From: Chromobacterium alkanivorans
Lineage (GTDB): Bacteria; Pseudomonadota; Gammaproteobacteria; Burkholderiales; Chromobacteriaceae
Direction: 5' to 3'
NCBI RefSeq assembly: GCF_016937655.1
Contig: NZ_JAFHKL010000006.1
Span: 124,001 to 188,000, forward strand
Length of the DNA: 64,000 nt
Every line of letters begins with the position of its first letter. The stretch's first letter is position 1. Positions 15,799 to 24,453 of this stretch are shown one piece after another. Below the pieces are notes generated by a model, which was given only the letters and a program-made list of their open reading frames with translations, ran no database searches and was not told the origin of the DNA. The position numbers and the translations under genes are program-made.

Positions 15799-15938
15799 AC
15801 GTCCTGCTGTTCGACGTGGCGGCCTGGTGGCAGGTCGACCCGTTCGCCCTGGCCGAGCGCGGCCTCGATCAGTTGATTGAGGCGCGCGATCACGCGCAGC
15901 GCATCAACAAGCTCAGGCAGGAGGCCAACGATGGCTGA
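15499..15938 (+). CDS. Tail assembly chaperone, -1 frameshift fusion
   Basis: A ribosome that slips back one base at 15759-15765 continues in the next frame to 15938, giving a product of about 146 residues. The added 57 residues (LESGLADLGQLNVLLFDVAA at the start, then a helical stretch with the motif FALAERGLDQLIEARDHAQR) have no start codon of their own near the site and would not be made otherwise. Two-form chaperones made by frameshifting are a conserved feature of long phage tails; the extension recruits the tail tube protein. The frame open just past the slip, a perfect heptamer and a hairpin downstream all support this. Confidence 0.85.
15759..15792 (+). other. -1 ribosomal frameshift site with downstream hairpin
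   Basis: The heptamer T TTT TTC (15759-15765) is in the right register: the zero-frame codons are TTT TTC and both anticodons can re-pair after a -1 slip. Four bases later GTCCGGG (15770-15776) can pair with CCTCGGAC (CTCGGAC at 15786-15792; one G-U) around a 9-base loop, a potential stimulatory stem-loop. Confidence 0.85.
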
Positions 15939-17796
15939 CAAGTTTCAGCTCAAGGCGCTGATTACCGGTGTCGATAAGCTGTCGCCCACGCTGGATGGCA
16001 TCCGCAAGAACGTCGCCAAACTGCGCAAGAACCTGCGCCAGTCCGGTATGGCCGAGATCGACTTCGGCAAGGTGGCGGCCGTGACGGCACCGCTGGTGGG
16101 TGCGGCCAAGGCGGCTATCGATTTCGAGTCGGCCATGGCCGACGTGCGCAAGGTGGTGGATTTCGACACGCCGCAGCAGTTTGCGGACATGAACAACGAA
16201 ATCCGCCAGATGGCGCTGCAGCTGCCCATGGCGGCCAAGGAAATCGCGGCCATCTATGCGCAGGGTGGTTCTGCCGGTGTGGCGCGCGGCGAGCTGAAAG
16301 CCTTTGCTCAGGACGCCGTCAAAATGGGGGTGGCCTTCGGGTTCACTGCGGAACAATCTGGCGAGCAGATGGCGGCTTGGCGTGCCGCCATGGGGCTGAC
16401 GCAAGACCAGGTGCGCGGCCTGGCCGATCAGATCAACTACCTGGACGCCAAGGGCAACAGCTCGGCCAAGAATGTGGCCGAGGTGGTGACCCGGGTAGGG
16501 TCAATCGGCAAGGTGGCGGGCCTGTCGTCCAGCACCATCGCCGCGCTGTCCGCGACCATGGATGCCGTGAAGGTGCCGACCGACGTTGCGGCCACCGGCA
16601 TCAAGAACTTTGTGCTGGCCTTGACGCAGGGCACGGCGGCGTCCAAGTCGCAGAAAGAAACGCTCAAGGCGCTGCGGCTGGATGCCAGCAAGGTCGCCAA
16701 GGCGATGCAGATGGATTCCAAGGGCACGGTGCTGGATGTGCTCAACCGCATCAAGTCGGTGGACCCGGCCAAACAGGCGGCGGTGCTGTCCGAACTATTC
16801 GGCAAGGAAAGCATCGAGGCGATCGCGCCGTTCATCTCCAATCTGGATTTGCTGAAAACCAACCTTAAGCTGGTAGGGGATGCCACGGGCTACGCCGGTT
16901 CTATGTCCAAGGAATTCGACGTGCGTGCGGCCACCACGGCCAACAGCCTGCAACTGTTTTGGAACCGCGTCACCGATGTCGGCATTGCCGTCGGCAACGT
17001 GTTGTTGCCGCCGCTCAACGAGTTCATGGCGATGGCGGGGCCGATGGTCACCAGCCTGTCGAACATGGCGGCGGCCAATCCCTGGTTGATTAAGGGGCTG
17101 CTGGGTGCTGGTGCGGCCATGCTGGGGATGAGGCTGGCGGCCATGGCGGTGGTTGGGGCGCTGAACCTGTTCAACGCGGTGGCCAGTCTGTCGCCGTTGG
17201 GCATTGCCGTGCGTGTCATGGTGCTGGCCGCGGGCTTCCTGCTTTCGAACTGGGGGCAGGTGGGGCCGTTTTTCTCGCGGCTGTGGGATGGCATCAAGCG
17301 TGTGGTGTCCACCGGAGTGGAGTTCATCAAGACCTATCTGGGCTGGACGCCGCTGGGGGTGGTACTGAACAACTGGGAGCCGATCAAGGCGTTTTTCGGG
17401 GCGTTGTGGGATGGCTTGAAGGTGGTGTTCGACGCCGGATGGCAATTCATCAAGTGGGGTTTTGAAAACTTCACCCCGCTGGGGCTGATCATCAAAAACT
17501 GGGAGCCTATCGTGGCCTTCTTCAAAGGCATGTGGGAGCGGGTCAAGCCCTACATCGAGCCCATGATCAGCGCGGCGAAGTGGGCGGGCGGTGCCGTTTC
17601 GGGCATGGTCGGCCAGAGTCTGAACGCCGGCACCAGCATCATCAAGGGGGCGACCCAGCAGGCCAAGGCCGAGCTGACGGTGAACATCGGCAATGCGCCA
17701 CCTGGTACACGTGTCGAGCAGCCGGCCACCACCAACACCAAGCTGACGGTGAACCAGAACAACGGCCGCCGATCGCTGGCGCCGACCAGCCAATAA
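15931..17796 (+). CDS. Tail tape measure protein
   Basis: At 621 residues this is a tape measure protein, whose length sets tail length. The start at 15931 overlaps the end of the frameshifted chaperone. The N-terminal part is helical and contains the phage-tail TP901-type core (AIDFESAMADVRKVVDF, then AAIYAQGGSAGVARGELKAF). A hydrophobic region lies around 370-430. From 17281 to about 17545 there are two tandem 41-42-residue repeats (LWDGIKRVV... and LWDGLKVVF..., each with a NNWEPI or KNWEPI core) and a partial third. It is packed with chaperone and ejected with DNA during infection. Confidence 0.92.
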   Translation: MADKFQLKALITGVDKLSPTLDGIRKNVAKLRKNLRQSGMAEIDFGKVAAVTAPLVGAAKAAIDFESAMADVRKVVDFDTPQQFADMNNEIRQMALQLPMAAKEIAAIYAQGGSAGVARGELKAFAQDAVKMGVAFGFTAEQSGEQMAAWRAAMGLTQDQVRGLADQINYLDAKGNSSAKNVAEVVTRVGSIGKVAGLSSSTIAALSATMDAVKVPTDVAATGIKNFVLALTQGTAASKSQKETLKALRLDASKVAKAMQMDSKGTVLDVLNRIKSVDPAKQAAVLSELFGKESIEAIAPFISNLDLLKTNLKLVGDATGYAGSMSKEFDVRAATTANSLQLFWNRVTDVGIAVGNVLLPPLNEFMAMAGPMVTSLSNMAAANPWLIKGLLGAGAAMLGMRLAAMAVVGALNLFNAVASLSPLGIAVRVMVLAAGFLLSNWGQVGPFFSRLWDGIKRVVSTGVEFIKTYLGWTPLGVVLNNWEPIKAFFGALWDGLKVVFDAGWQFIKWGFENFTPLGLIIKNWEPIVAFFKGMWERVKPYIEPMISAAKWAGGAVSGMVGQSLNAGTSIIKGATQQAKAELTVNIGNAPPGTRVEQPATTNTKLTVNQNNGRRSLAPTSQ

Positions 17797-17799
17797 CCC

Positions 17800-17822
17800 A
17801 ACCCGCTCCGGCGGGTTTTTTT
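17800..17822 (+). terminator. Intra-operon hairpin with T-run
   Basis: AACCCGC (17800-17806) pairs with GCGGGTT (17811-17817) around TCCG, followed by seven T ending at 17822. It is terminator-like and lies 17 bases before the gpN-like gene. Confidence 0.7.
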
Positions 17823-17838
17823 ATGACCGGAGGGTGCC

Positions 17839-19032
17839 ATGAGTTGGATGGATCAGCTGCGGGATGCCTCGTTCAAGGGCGTGCCGATCAAGTGGATCTC
17901 GATGGAAGGCGAAAACGGCCGCCGCGTGGCCGAGCATGAATTCCCGCAGCGCGATAAGCCCTGGGTGGAAGACATGGGGCGCGCCACGCGGCCGTACCGC
18001 TTCATGGCGGTGTGCTGTGGCGAGGACTGGCTGCAGCAGCTCAACACGCTGCTGACCGTGCTGGAGGAGCCGGGCGCCGGCGAGCTGGTGCACCCGCTGT
18101 TCGGGCGGATCACGGTGTACGCCAAGCCGGCGCGCTGGTCGCTGAATCTGGATGCAGGCGGGCGGGTGGATATCCCGCTGGAGTTCATAGAAAACGGCGA
18201 CCTGCTGTTCCCGGTGCCGCTGGCCAGCACGGCGGCGCCGCTGCAAAGCGCCAGCGACGACATGCTGACGGGCGCGCAGTCCATGGCCGAGCAGGCGCTG
18301 GCGGCGCTGGATCTGGCGCGCGCGGTGGTTGGCGATGTGGTTTCGGCGGTGATGTCGGCGATCAAGGGCGTGAGCAACGCGGTGGAGGCGGTGCTGGACT
18401 ACTTCGACAGTTGGCAGTCGCTGGTGAATACCGTGCTCACGCTGCCGGCCACGGCCGTGGGCAAGATCCTCAGCATTCTGGAGTCGGTGGATCGGGCATT
18501 CGACCGCTACGGCGACCTGACCCGCTGGGGCATCAACCAAAGCCGCGCCATGCGCGTGCTGCGGGCGCGCAGCAAGGCGCTGAGCAAGCGCAACGGCGGG
18601 ACGGTGTCCACCAAGGTGGCGGGCGTGCTGGTTGGCCTGATGGCCGCCGGCGTGGCGGCCAATACCCTGCAGGCGGTTGCCGCGCTGCCGACCAGCCGCC
18701 CCGCCGATGGCGGCAACCTGCCGGTGGCGGCCGATGTGTCCAGCCTGCGGCAGGACTTGTCGGGCTCGCTGTGGGCCATGGCGGATGGCGCCGAGTATGA
18801 GCAGGCGGCGTATCTGCTGGTGGTGCAGCGTGCGGCCGTGGCGCACCTCAACCAGGTGGAGGCCATCGGCTTGCAGCTGCAGACCTTCACGCCGCCGGCC
18901 GTCATGCCGGCGCTGGTGCTGGCCTACCGGGCGCAGGGCGACGCCTCGCTGGCGGATGAACTGCTGAGCCGTAACAACATCGTGCATCCGCTGTTTGTGC
19001 CGGTGCAGGAATTACAGGTGACCTATGACTGA
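17839..19032 (+). CDS. DNA circularisation / baseplate protein, Mu gpN-like
   Basis: This 397-residue protein has the N-terminal domain shared with Mu gpN and called DNA circularisation protein: MSWMDQLRDASFKGVPIKWI, EHEFPQRDKPWVEDMGRA, then YRFMAVCCGEDWLQQLNTLL. The domain of about 100 residues is followed by a long helical middle and a C-terminal part ending HPLFVPVQELQVTYD. In Mu the protein is part of the baseplate and protects or circularises entering DNA. The order tape measure-gpN-gpP is that of Mu. The stop overlaps the next gene by eight bases. Confidence 0.85.
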   Translation: MSWMDQLRDASFKGVPIKWISMEGENGRRVAEHEFPQRDKPWVEDMGRATRPYRFMAVCCGEDWLQQLNTLLTVLEEPGAGELVHPLFGRITVYAKPARWSLNLDAGGRVDIPLEFIENGDLLFPVPLASTAAPLQSASDDMLTGAQSMAEQALAALDLARAVVGDVVSAVMSAIKGVSNAVEAVLDYFDSWQSLVNTVLTLPATAVGKILSILESVDRAFDRYGDLTRWGINQSRAMRVLRARSKALSKRNGGTVSTKVAGVLVGLMAAGVAANTLQAVAALPTSRPADGGNLPVAADVSSLRQDLSGSLWAMADGAEYEQAAYLLVVQRAAVAHLNQVEAIGLQLQTFTPPAVMPALVLAYRAQGDASLADELLSRNNIVHPLFVPVQELQVTYD

Positions 19033-20158
19033 TGCCGGAACGGCGGCACTTGATCCGGCGACCCGGGTCAGCCTGACGGTGGGGGGTAATGCGTGGGAGG
19101 GCTGGACCAGCGTGGATGTCACCGCCAGCCTGGACGAGCAGTGCCGGTCCTTCCAGATCGGCATTGCCAGGCTGGGGCCGGGCGGCATCGATCAGGTGCC
19201 GATCCAGCACGGCGACCGTTGCCAACTGCGCATCGGGCAAGACCTGGTGGTGACCGGCTACGTGTTCGCCACGCCCAAGGCGCATGACCCGCAGAGCACG
19301 GCCTTCGGCATTGCCGGCCGCAGCCTGACGGCCGACCTGGTGGACTGCGCCGCCATCAACAAGCCGCCGCAGTTCAAGCAGCGCTCCATGCGGGCGATTG
19401 CCACGGCGCTGGCGGCGCCCTATGGCATCACGGTGCTGAGCCAGGTGGGCGACGGAGAGGTGGTGGCAGATCACACCATCCAGCCAGGCGAAACGGTTTT
19501 CGAGAGCGTAGACCGGTTGCTGAAGATTGGCCGCCTGCTGTCCACCGACGATGCAGAGGGCCGGCTGGTGCTGGCTTCGCCAGGGAGTGCCGGCCGCGCG
19601 ACCGACCCGATTGAGGTGGGCCGCAACGCCAAGGCAGGCGACTGCAGCTTTGATTTCAGCGAATGCTTCAGCGAATACCGCGTGATCGGCCAGCACGCCA
19701 CCGGCAACCACCGCCACGGCGCGGCGGCCAACGAGGTGGCCGGCACGGCAACGGACAGCCGCATCGCCCGCAAGCGGGTCAAGGTCATCACCGAGAGCGG
19801 CAACCTGACGCCGGCCATGGCCACGACCCGTGCGCAGTGGGAGCGCGATCACCGTATCGGCAAGGCGCTGACTACCAACTACGAGGTGGCCGGTTGGCGC
19901 CAGAGCGACGGCCGGCTGTGGCAGCTCAACCAGATCGTGCGCGTGATCGACCCGATTCTGGGCTTTGACCGCGACATGCTGATCGTGTCCTGCAACTACC
20001 GGCTGGACGATGGCGGTTCGGTGGTGCGCATGGTGGTGGCGCCGCCGGAGGGCTATCAGCCCGAGCCGCCCGACCCGGAAAAGCGCAAGAAAAACCGCAA
20101 GAAAAAGGGCGACAAGTTCGAGTACCTGTTGCCGTCTGACTGGGAGCCCAACACATGA
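19025..20158 (+). CDS. Baseplate hub, Mu gpP-like
   Basis: This 377-residue protein is of the gpP/gp44 type. It has an N-terminal beta-rich domain (TRVSLTVGGNAWEGWTSVDV) followed by RSLTADLVDCAAINKPPQF and TIQPGETVFESVDRLLKIG. These segments resemble the late-control gene D/gp27 hub fold. The middle includes repeated short beta strands, and the C-terminus is rich in Lys/Pro (RKKNRKKKGDKFEYL). It forms the central trimeric hub connecting the tube to the spike. The call is supported by gene order and by overall similarity. Confidence 0.82.
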   Translation: MTDAGTAALDPATRVSLTVGGNAWEGWTSVDVTASLDEQCRSFQIGIARLGPGGIDQVPIQHGDRCQLRIGQDLVVTGYVFATPKAHDPQSTAFGIAGRSLTADLVDCAAINKPPQFKQRSMRAIATALAAPYGITVLSQVGDGEVVADHTIQPGETVFESVDRLLKIGRLLSTDDAEGRLVLASPGSAGRATDPIEVGRNAKAGDCSFDFSECFSEYRVIGQHATGNHRHGAAANEVAGTATDSRIARKRVKVITESGNLTPAMATTRAQWERDHRIGKALTTNYEVAGWRQSDGRLWQLNQIVRVIDPILGFDRDMLIVSCNYRLDDGGSVVRMVVAPPEGYQPEPPDPEKRKKNRKKKGDKFEYLLPSDWEPNT

Positions 20159-20709
20159 GAGAGGCCATGCAACGCCTGTTCGGCCTCATTGGCCGCGGGC
20201 GAGTGACGCGCGCCAACCCGGCACCGGCCATGCAGCAGGTGCAGCTGATGCTGACGGCGGACGAGCTGAAGGACGGTATGGAGCACGCCGAGCCGTTCGG
20301 CTTTACCGCCTGCCCGGAGCCCGGTGCGGAGGCGCTGGCGTTGTTCCTGGGTGGCGACCGCAGCAACGGGGTGGTGATCAGTGTCAGCGATCGCCGCTAC
20401 CGCGTGCGCGGGCTCCAGCCCGGGGAATCAGCGGCCTACAACTCGGCCGGCCACACCATCGTGCTGTACCAGGATCGCATCGAGATCACCGCGCCGCGCA
20501 TCGTGCTGAAGGGGGCGGATGAGGTGGTGGCCGATACGCCGCTATTTCGTGCCACCGGCCGCATCGAGGCCGCGCTCGACATCATCGACAACACCAATGG
20601 CGGCGGTAGTTCGTTGGCCGCGGTGCGCGATGCCCACAACGACCACACCCACATCGAGCACAACGGCACGGCCAACGGCCCGACCGATCCGCCCAACCTG
20701 CAGGTCTGA
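20155..20709 (+). CDS. Baseplate spike, gp45-like
   Basis: This 184-residue protein starts within the previous stop (ATGA). It has an N-terminal OB-type domain (RVTRANPAPAMQQVQLML, then FGFTACPEPGAEALALFLGG) and a C-terminal beta-helix part (YQDRIEITAPRIVLKG). The end of the helix carries the His-rich DAHNDHTHIEHNG, matching the HxH metal motif that binds iron at the tip of Mu/P2-type membrane-piercing spikes. It is the cell-puncturing device of the baseplate. Confidence 0.88.
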   Translation: MREAMQRLFGLIGRGRVTRANPAPAMQQVQLMLTADELKDGMEHAEPFGFTACPEPGAEALALFLGGDRSNGVVISVSDRRYRVRGLQPGESAAYNSAGHTIVLYQDRIEITAPRIVLKGADEVVADTPLFRATGRIEAALDIIDNTNGGGSSLAAVRDAHNDHTHIEHNGTANGPTDPPNLQV

Positions 20710-20711
20710 CC

Positions 20712-21128
20712 ATGGAAATTCTCGTTCAACTGGATGGCAAGCCGCTGGCTGCCAGCCACGCCTACGCGCGCGCCTTGGCGATCAGCCTGTTTACCTGGCG
20801 CCGCGCCGAGCAGGGCGACCCGGCCGACGGCGATTTGCAGGGCTGGTGGGCGGAAGGGCTGGATGCGGCCTTGCCGGCTGGCATCGGCTCCCGCCTGTGG
20901 CTGCTGGCGCGTCGGCGGCTGGATGCCGATGCCGAGCGTGACGCCCACGACTACACCCGCGAGGCGCTGCAGTGGTGGCTGGACAGCAAGCAGGCCAGCG
21001 CCGTGGAGGTGACGGTGTCGCGCCTTGGCGATGACGGCTTGGCCATCCGCGTGTTGATCACCCTGCGCAGCGGCAAGACCCTGACGGCCGACCTCTCTGA
21101 CATTTGGAGCCTGACGCATGGCGTATGA
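20712..21128 (+). CDS. Baseplate wedge protein, gp46-like
   Basis: This is a 138-residue protein of the GP46 family: DLQGWWAEGLDAALPAGIGS and LWLLARRRLDADAERDAHDY, followed by a short beta region (ASAVEVTVSRLGDDGLAIRV). GP46/gpW-like proteins form the baseplate wedge in Mu- and P2-type tails. It lies two bases after the spike gene and overlaps the gp47-like gene by 11 bases. Confidence 0.85.
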   Translation: MEILVQLDGKPLAASHAYARALAISLFTWRRAEQGDPADGDLQGWWAEGLDAALPAGIGSRLWLLARRRLDADAERDAHDYTREALQWWLDSKQASAVEVTVSRLGDDGLAIRVLITLRSGKTLTADLSDIWSLTHGV

Positions 21129-22215
21129 AATCCCAACCCTGAACCAGCTGACGCGCGATATCCGAGCTGACCTCGGGGCAGAAAACCCGGATGCCCTGTT
21201 GCGCTCCGATGCCGACGTGTTCGGCCGGGCGCTCGCGGCGGCGGTGCATGGCATGTACGGCTATCTGCAGTACCAGTCCAAGCAACTGCTGCCCAGCTCG
21301 GCGGCGGAATCCACGCTGCTGGCTTGGCAGGGGCCGTTCTACCTGCGCGGCGACAAGCCCAACGCGGCGGTGCAAAGCAGTGGGCTGGTGCGCTTCACCG
21401 GCAATGTCGGTGCGCCAGTCGGTGCCGACGTCGAGCTGCAGCGCGACGATGGCCGGCTGTTTGTCGTCGTGACCGGCGGCGTGGTCGGTGCTGGCAGCTA
21501 TGTGGATCTGACCGTCAAGGCGGTGGGCGGCGGCTTTGATGGCGATACCGACGCCGGCGTGTGGCTCCAGTTGACGACGGGTGTGCCCGGTTTGGACGCC
21601 GCCGCCCAGGTGCAAGCAGATGGCCTGACAGGCGGGGCGGACGACGAGGATATCGAAAGCTACCGCCAGCGCATTTTGCAAGTCACCGAGGCCGGCGCCC
21701 AGACTGGGCGCGACGTGGACTGGGAGAACTGGGCGAAAGAAATCGCCGGGGTTACCCGTGCCTGGGCGGCGCCCAGGCTACTAGGGCTGGGCAGCATGGG
21801 GCTGTACTTCATGCGGGATGACGACGTTGACCCTTACCCGGCGGCGGCCGAGTGCGAGACGGTGCGGGTGCACCTGGAGACCACCGGCACGCCGTGGGGG
21901 GAAATCTTCGCCATGGCGCCGGTGGCCAAGCCGGTCAACATCACCCTGCATATCGAACCGGACACGCCGGCGATGCGCGCGGCCGTCACGACGGCCTTGG
22001 GCGACAAAATCGCCGCCGAGGCGGCGCCGGTAAAACGTGACGCCAACGGCCGCACCGTGCTGCCGGTGGCGGGGGTAACCATCCTGCGCAGCCATCTGAC
22101 CGAGGCGATCAGTGCCGTGCTTGGCGAAACCGACCATGTACTGACGGTGCCGGCTGGCAATGTCGCCTGCGCGGTGGGTGAGCTGGCCAAGCTGGGGGTG
22201 ATCACATGGACGTAA
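21118..22215 (+). CDS. Baseplate J-like protein, Mu gp47
   Basis: This 365-residue wedge subunit of the Baseplate_J family starts MAYEIPTLNQLTRDIRADL. It continues with SSAAESTLLAWQGPFYLRG, a beta-rich middle of repeated G-V-V-G-A-G turns, then DIESYRQRILQVTEAGAQTG, the family's conserved segment, and EIAGVTRAWAAPRLLGLGSM. The last 90 residues include a PVNITLHIEPDTPAMRAAV strand. It pairs with gp46 and gp48 to form the wedges that trigger sheath contraction. It overlaps both neighbours. Confidence 0.92.
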   Translation: MAYEIPTLNQLTRDIRADLGAENPDALLRSDADVFGRALAAAVHGMYGYLQYQSKQLLPSSAAESTLLAWQGPFYLRGDKPNAAVQSSGLVRFTGNVGAPVGADVELQRDDGRLFVVVTGGVVGAGSYVDLTVKAVGGGFDGDTDAGVWLQLTTGVPGLDAAAQVQADGLTGGADDEDIESYRQRILQVTEAGAQTGRDVDWENWAKEIAGVTRAWAAPRLLGLGSMGLYFMRDDDVDPYPAAAECETVRVHLETTGTPWGEIFAMAPVAKPVNITLHIEPDTPAMRAAVTTALGDKIAAEAAPVKRDANGRTVLPVAGVTILRSHLTEAISAVLGETDHVLTVPAGNVACAVGELAKLGVITWT

Positions 22216-22790
22216 GCGATTACGAAGAGGTGCTGTGGCGGCTGCTGCCGCCCGGCCCGGCCTGGTCGCGCGACAATGTCGACCTGGTTGCTTTCGTGAA
22301 GGTGGCCGCCCGGCGCTTGGCCGCAGTGGATGCTGCGGGCGTCCGGCTGCTGGATGAAGGTAACCCCTACAAGGCGCTGGCGATGCTGCCGGACTGGGAG
22401 GCGGATTTCGGTCTGCCGGACAGCTGCAGCGCCGCCGCCCCCACGCTGGCAGAGCGCAGGGCTTCGCTTGTGGCCCGGCTGACCGATGCCGGCGGCGCGC
22501 GTATTCCGCGCTTTGTGCAGATCGCCGAGGCGCTGGGTTATGCGGGAGTGACGACCAAGCGCCACCGGGCGCACACCTGTGAATTCACCTGCGAAGAGCC
22601 CATCAATAGCGCGGACTGGCGCTTTGCCTGGACGCTGCAGGTGCCGGATGCGGTGCGGGTGGCGGAATCCTCCTGCGAGTCCGGCGCCGAAGATCCGCTG
22701 CGCAGTTGGGGCAGTACCGAACTGGCTTGTGTGATGGCGCGCGAGTGCCCGCAGCCATCCACCGTTTTGATTTCCTATGGAGCAAGCTGA
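22206..22790 (+). CDS. DUF2313 tail protein, Mu gp48-like
   Basis: This 194-residue protein matches the gp48/YmfQ (DUF2313) family. It has an N-terminal segment (YEEVLWRLLPPGPAWSRDN), a family-typical NPYKALAMLPDWEADFGLPD with Cys-containing continuation, and a C-terminal half ending WGSTELACVMARECPQPST. It forms the wedge component linking the baseplate to fibres. The stop codon overlaps the ATG of the fibre gene (TGATG), so expression is coupled. Several cysteines (C-terminal half) are more than usual. Confidence 0.85.
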   Translation: MDVSDYEEVLWRLLPPGPAWSRDNVDLVAFVKVAARRLAAVDAAGVRLLDEGNPYKALAMLPDWEADFGLPDSCSAAAPTLAERRASLVARLTDAGGARIPRFVQIAEALGYAGVTTKRHRAHTCEFTCEEPINSADWRFAWTLQVPDAVRVAESSCESGAEDPLRSWGSTELACVMARECPQPSTVLISYGAS

Positions 22791-24115
22791 TGCAACGTGT
22801 AGCGAACAATCGTAATCCGGCCGTCGATAAGTTCGGCGCTGGGAAAAATGGTTTTACCGCGGGCGATCCGCAGGCTGGGGTGCCGGCGACCACGCCCGGC
22901 TATGAATGGTTCGACGCGGTACAGGAGGAGCTGGTTAACCTGGTGGAGGGGTTTGGCGGCGCGCTTGACCCGACCAAGCGCGACCAGGTCAAGACCCTGG
23001 TGCTGGCCGCGCTGGCGCTCAGGGCGCCGCTGGCCGGGAGCAATGTCCAGATATTTAGCGTAGGCAACGCAACACAGAGCCAGCACGCCGTAAACGCTGG
23101 TCAGATTCAGGTGCAGGGTTTAACGGCGTTCACCACTGCCGGCACTGCTACGGCGTACACGTTCACGCCGTCGCCCGCAATTCAGGCATACGCCCCCAAC
23201 CTGCGTTTCCGTGCCAAATTCCATGTGGCCAGCGGCACCAACCCGACCATCAACATCTCCGGGCAGGGTGCGGTCAACCTGAAACAATACGATGCGCAGG
23301 GTAACAAGATTGTTGCCGTGCTGGCTGCTGGCCAACTAGCGGACATCGAGTATGACGGCGCGGATGCTGTGGTGCTGGACCCGTTGCCTACAATTCCGAA
23401 AATATCGGTCGTTGGCACTATGCGTAATGCACTGATGTCGGTTACGGCAGCAAGCGCTTCGGCAACGTTTTCTGCTGACGAAATTGTTGTGGAGTCTGCG
23501 CTGGGTGGTACGGCTTATCAGCTAGCCAATTTCAGCAAGACTATTAACCTGGCAACAACCGGTGTCGGCGGTATGGACACTGGTAGCGCGCCGGTCAACG
23601 GCTTTGTTGCACTCTATGCGATCTACAACCAGGCGAATGGCACCGCCAACATCCTGGCTATAAATGCTACGTCAAGCGTGGTCGGAAATATCTATGGCGG
23701 CGCGAACATGCCGGCCGGCTATACCGCGAGCGCGCTAATTGGTGTATGGCCGACTAACGGCAGCGGTCAGTTCGTCGTTGGTTATCAGGTAGATCGGCAG
23801 GTTTCGCCGGCGCCGGTTCAGGTGATTTCCTCTGGTGCGGCGACCAGTTACACCTCTTTATCAATTGCGAGCGCAGTTCCGAAGAATGCAAGAAGCTGCG
23901 AGGGTTATGCCTCCCTGAATGGTACTGGCTCTGGGATGGCCTATATAGCAGCCAGTGGTACGGGGATAGCAGAAAAAATATTTGCAGGTAATACGTCGAG
24001 TACGTACGGGCCTGCTGCTTCGTTTTCCAATCTGCCGATGATTACTGCGCAGACTCTCTACTACAAGCAAGCCAACGGCAGCGTAAACATCTTCATTTCT
24101 GGGTACACATTCTGA
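22790..24115 (+). CDS. Tail fibre protein
   Basis: This 441-residue protein starts at the overlap TGATG with gp48. Its N-terminal 90 residues (FGAGKNGFTAGDPQAGVPAT, then WFDAVQEELVNLVEGFGG) are typical of baseplate-attachment regions of Mu-like fibres. The rest is Ala/Gly/Thr/Ser-rich with low-complexity, beta-type repeats ending NGSVNIFISGYTF. It determines host receptor binding. From about 23100 onward the DNA looks less GC-rich than the neighbouring tail genes, as is common for exchangeable receptor-binding domains. Confidence 0.88.
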   Translation: MQRVANNRNPAVDKFGAGKNGFTAGDPQAGVPATTPGYEWFDAVQEELVNLVEGFGGALDPTKRDQVKTLVLAALALRAPLAGSNVQIFSVGNATQSQHAVNAGQIQVQGLTAFTTAGTATAYTFTPSPAIQAYAPNLRFRAKFHVASGTNPTINISGQGAVNLKQYDAQGNKIVAVLAAGQLADIEYDGADAVVLDPLPTIPKISVVGTMRNALMSVTAASASATFSADEIVVESALGGTAYQLANFSKTINLATTGVGGMDTGSAPVNGFVALYAIYNQANGTANILAINATSSVVGNIYGGANMPAGYTASALIGVWPTNGSGQFVVGYQVDRQVSPAPVQVISSGAATSYTSLSIASAVPKNARSCEGYASLNGTGSGMAYIAASGTGIAEKIFAGNTSSTYGPAASFSNLPMITAQTLYYKQANGSVNIFISGYTF

Positions 24116-24117
24116 TC

Positions 24118-24453
24118 ATGACTAAAGCCTACGTTCAATTCTCGGATGCGGCCGAGACGACCATCATCTGCGCATTCTCCTGCCCGCAAGACCCCAATGA
24201 CTACCCGAATCAAGGTGAGGTAGATGACACCGATTCGCGCTACCAAGCATTTAAAAACCCGCCATCGCAGCAGATGGCCGCTATCAAGGCGCAGCTCGAG
24301 GAGCTGGACAAGAAAGCCTCTCGGCCGCTTCTTGAAGCTATTCTCGTGCTCGCTGCGTCCGGCACCAGCTTGCCGGCCGATACGGTCAAGCGCCTGCAGG
24401 ACATCGAAGACCAGAAAGCAGCATTGCGCGGCAAACTGGTGGTGACGCCATGA
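24118..24453 (+). CDS. Tail fibre assembly-type protein
   Basis: This 111-residue protein lies two bases after the fibre gene. The N-terminal half (TKAYVQFSDAAETTIICAFS, then CPQDPNDYPNQGEVDDTDSR) matches a family of small phage proteins encoded after tail fibres and thought to help their assembly. The C-terminal half is helical (MAAIKAQLEELDKKA). Its stop overlaps the start of the next gene (ATGATG). Function is inferred from position and pattern. Confidence 0.68.
   Translation: MTKAYVQFSDAAETTIICAFSCPQDPNDYPNQGEVDDTDSRYQAFKNPPSQQMAAIKAQLEELDKKASRPLLEAILVLAASGTSLPADTVKRLQDIEDQKAALRGKLVVTP

Noticed and set aside
15663-15938. Independent gene in the -1 frame starting at 15663
   Set aside because: The first 34 codons are out-of-frame chaperone sequence with no ribosome site; only the part after the slippery heptamer is meaningful.
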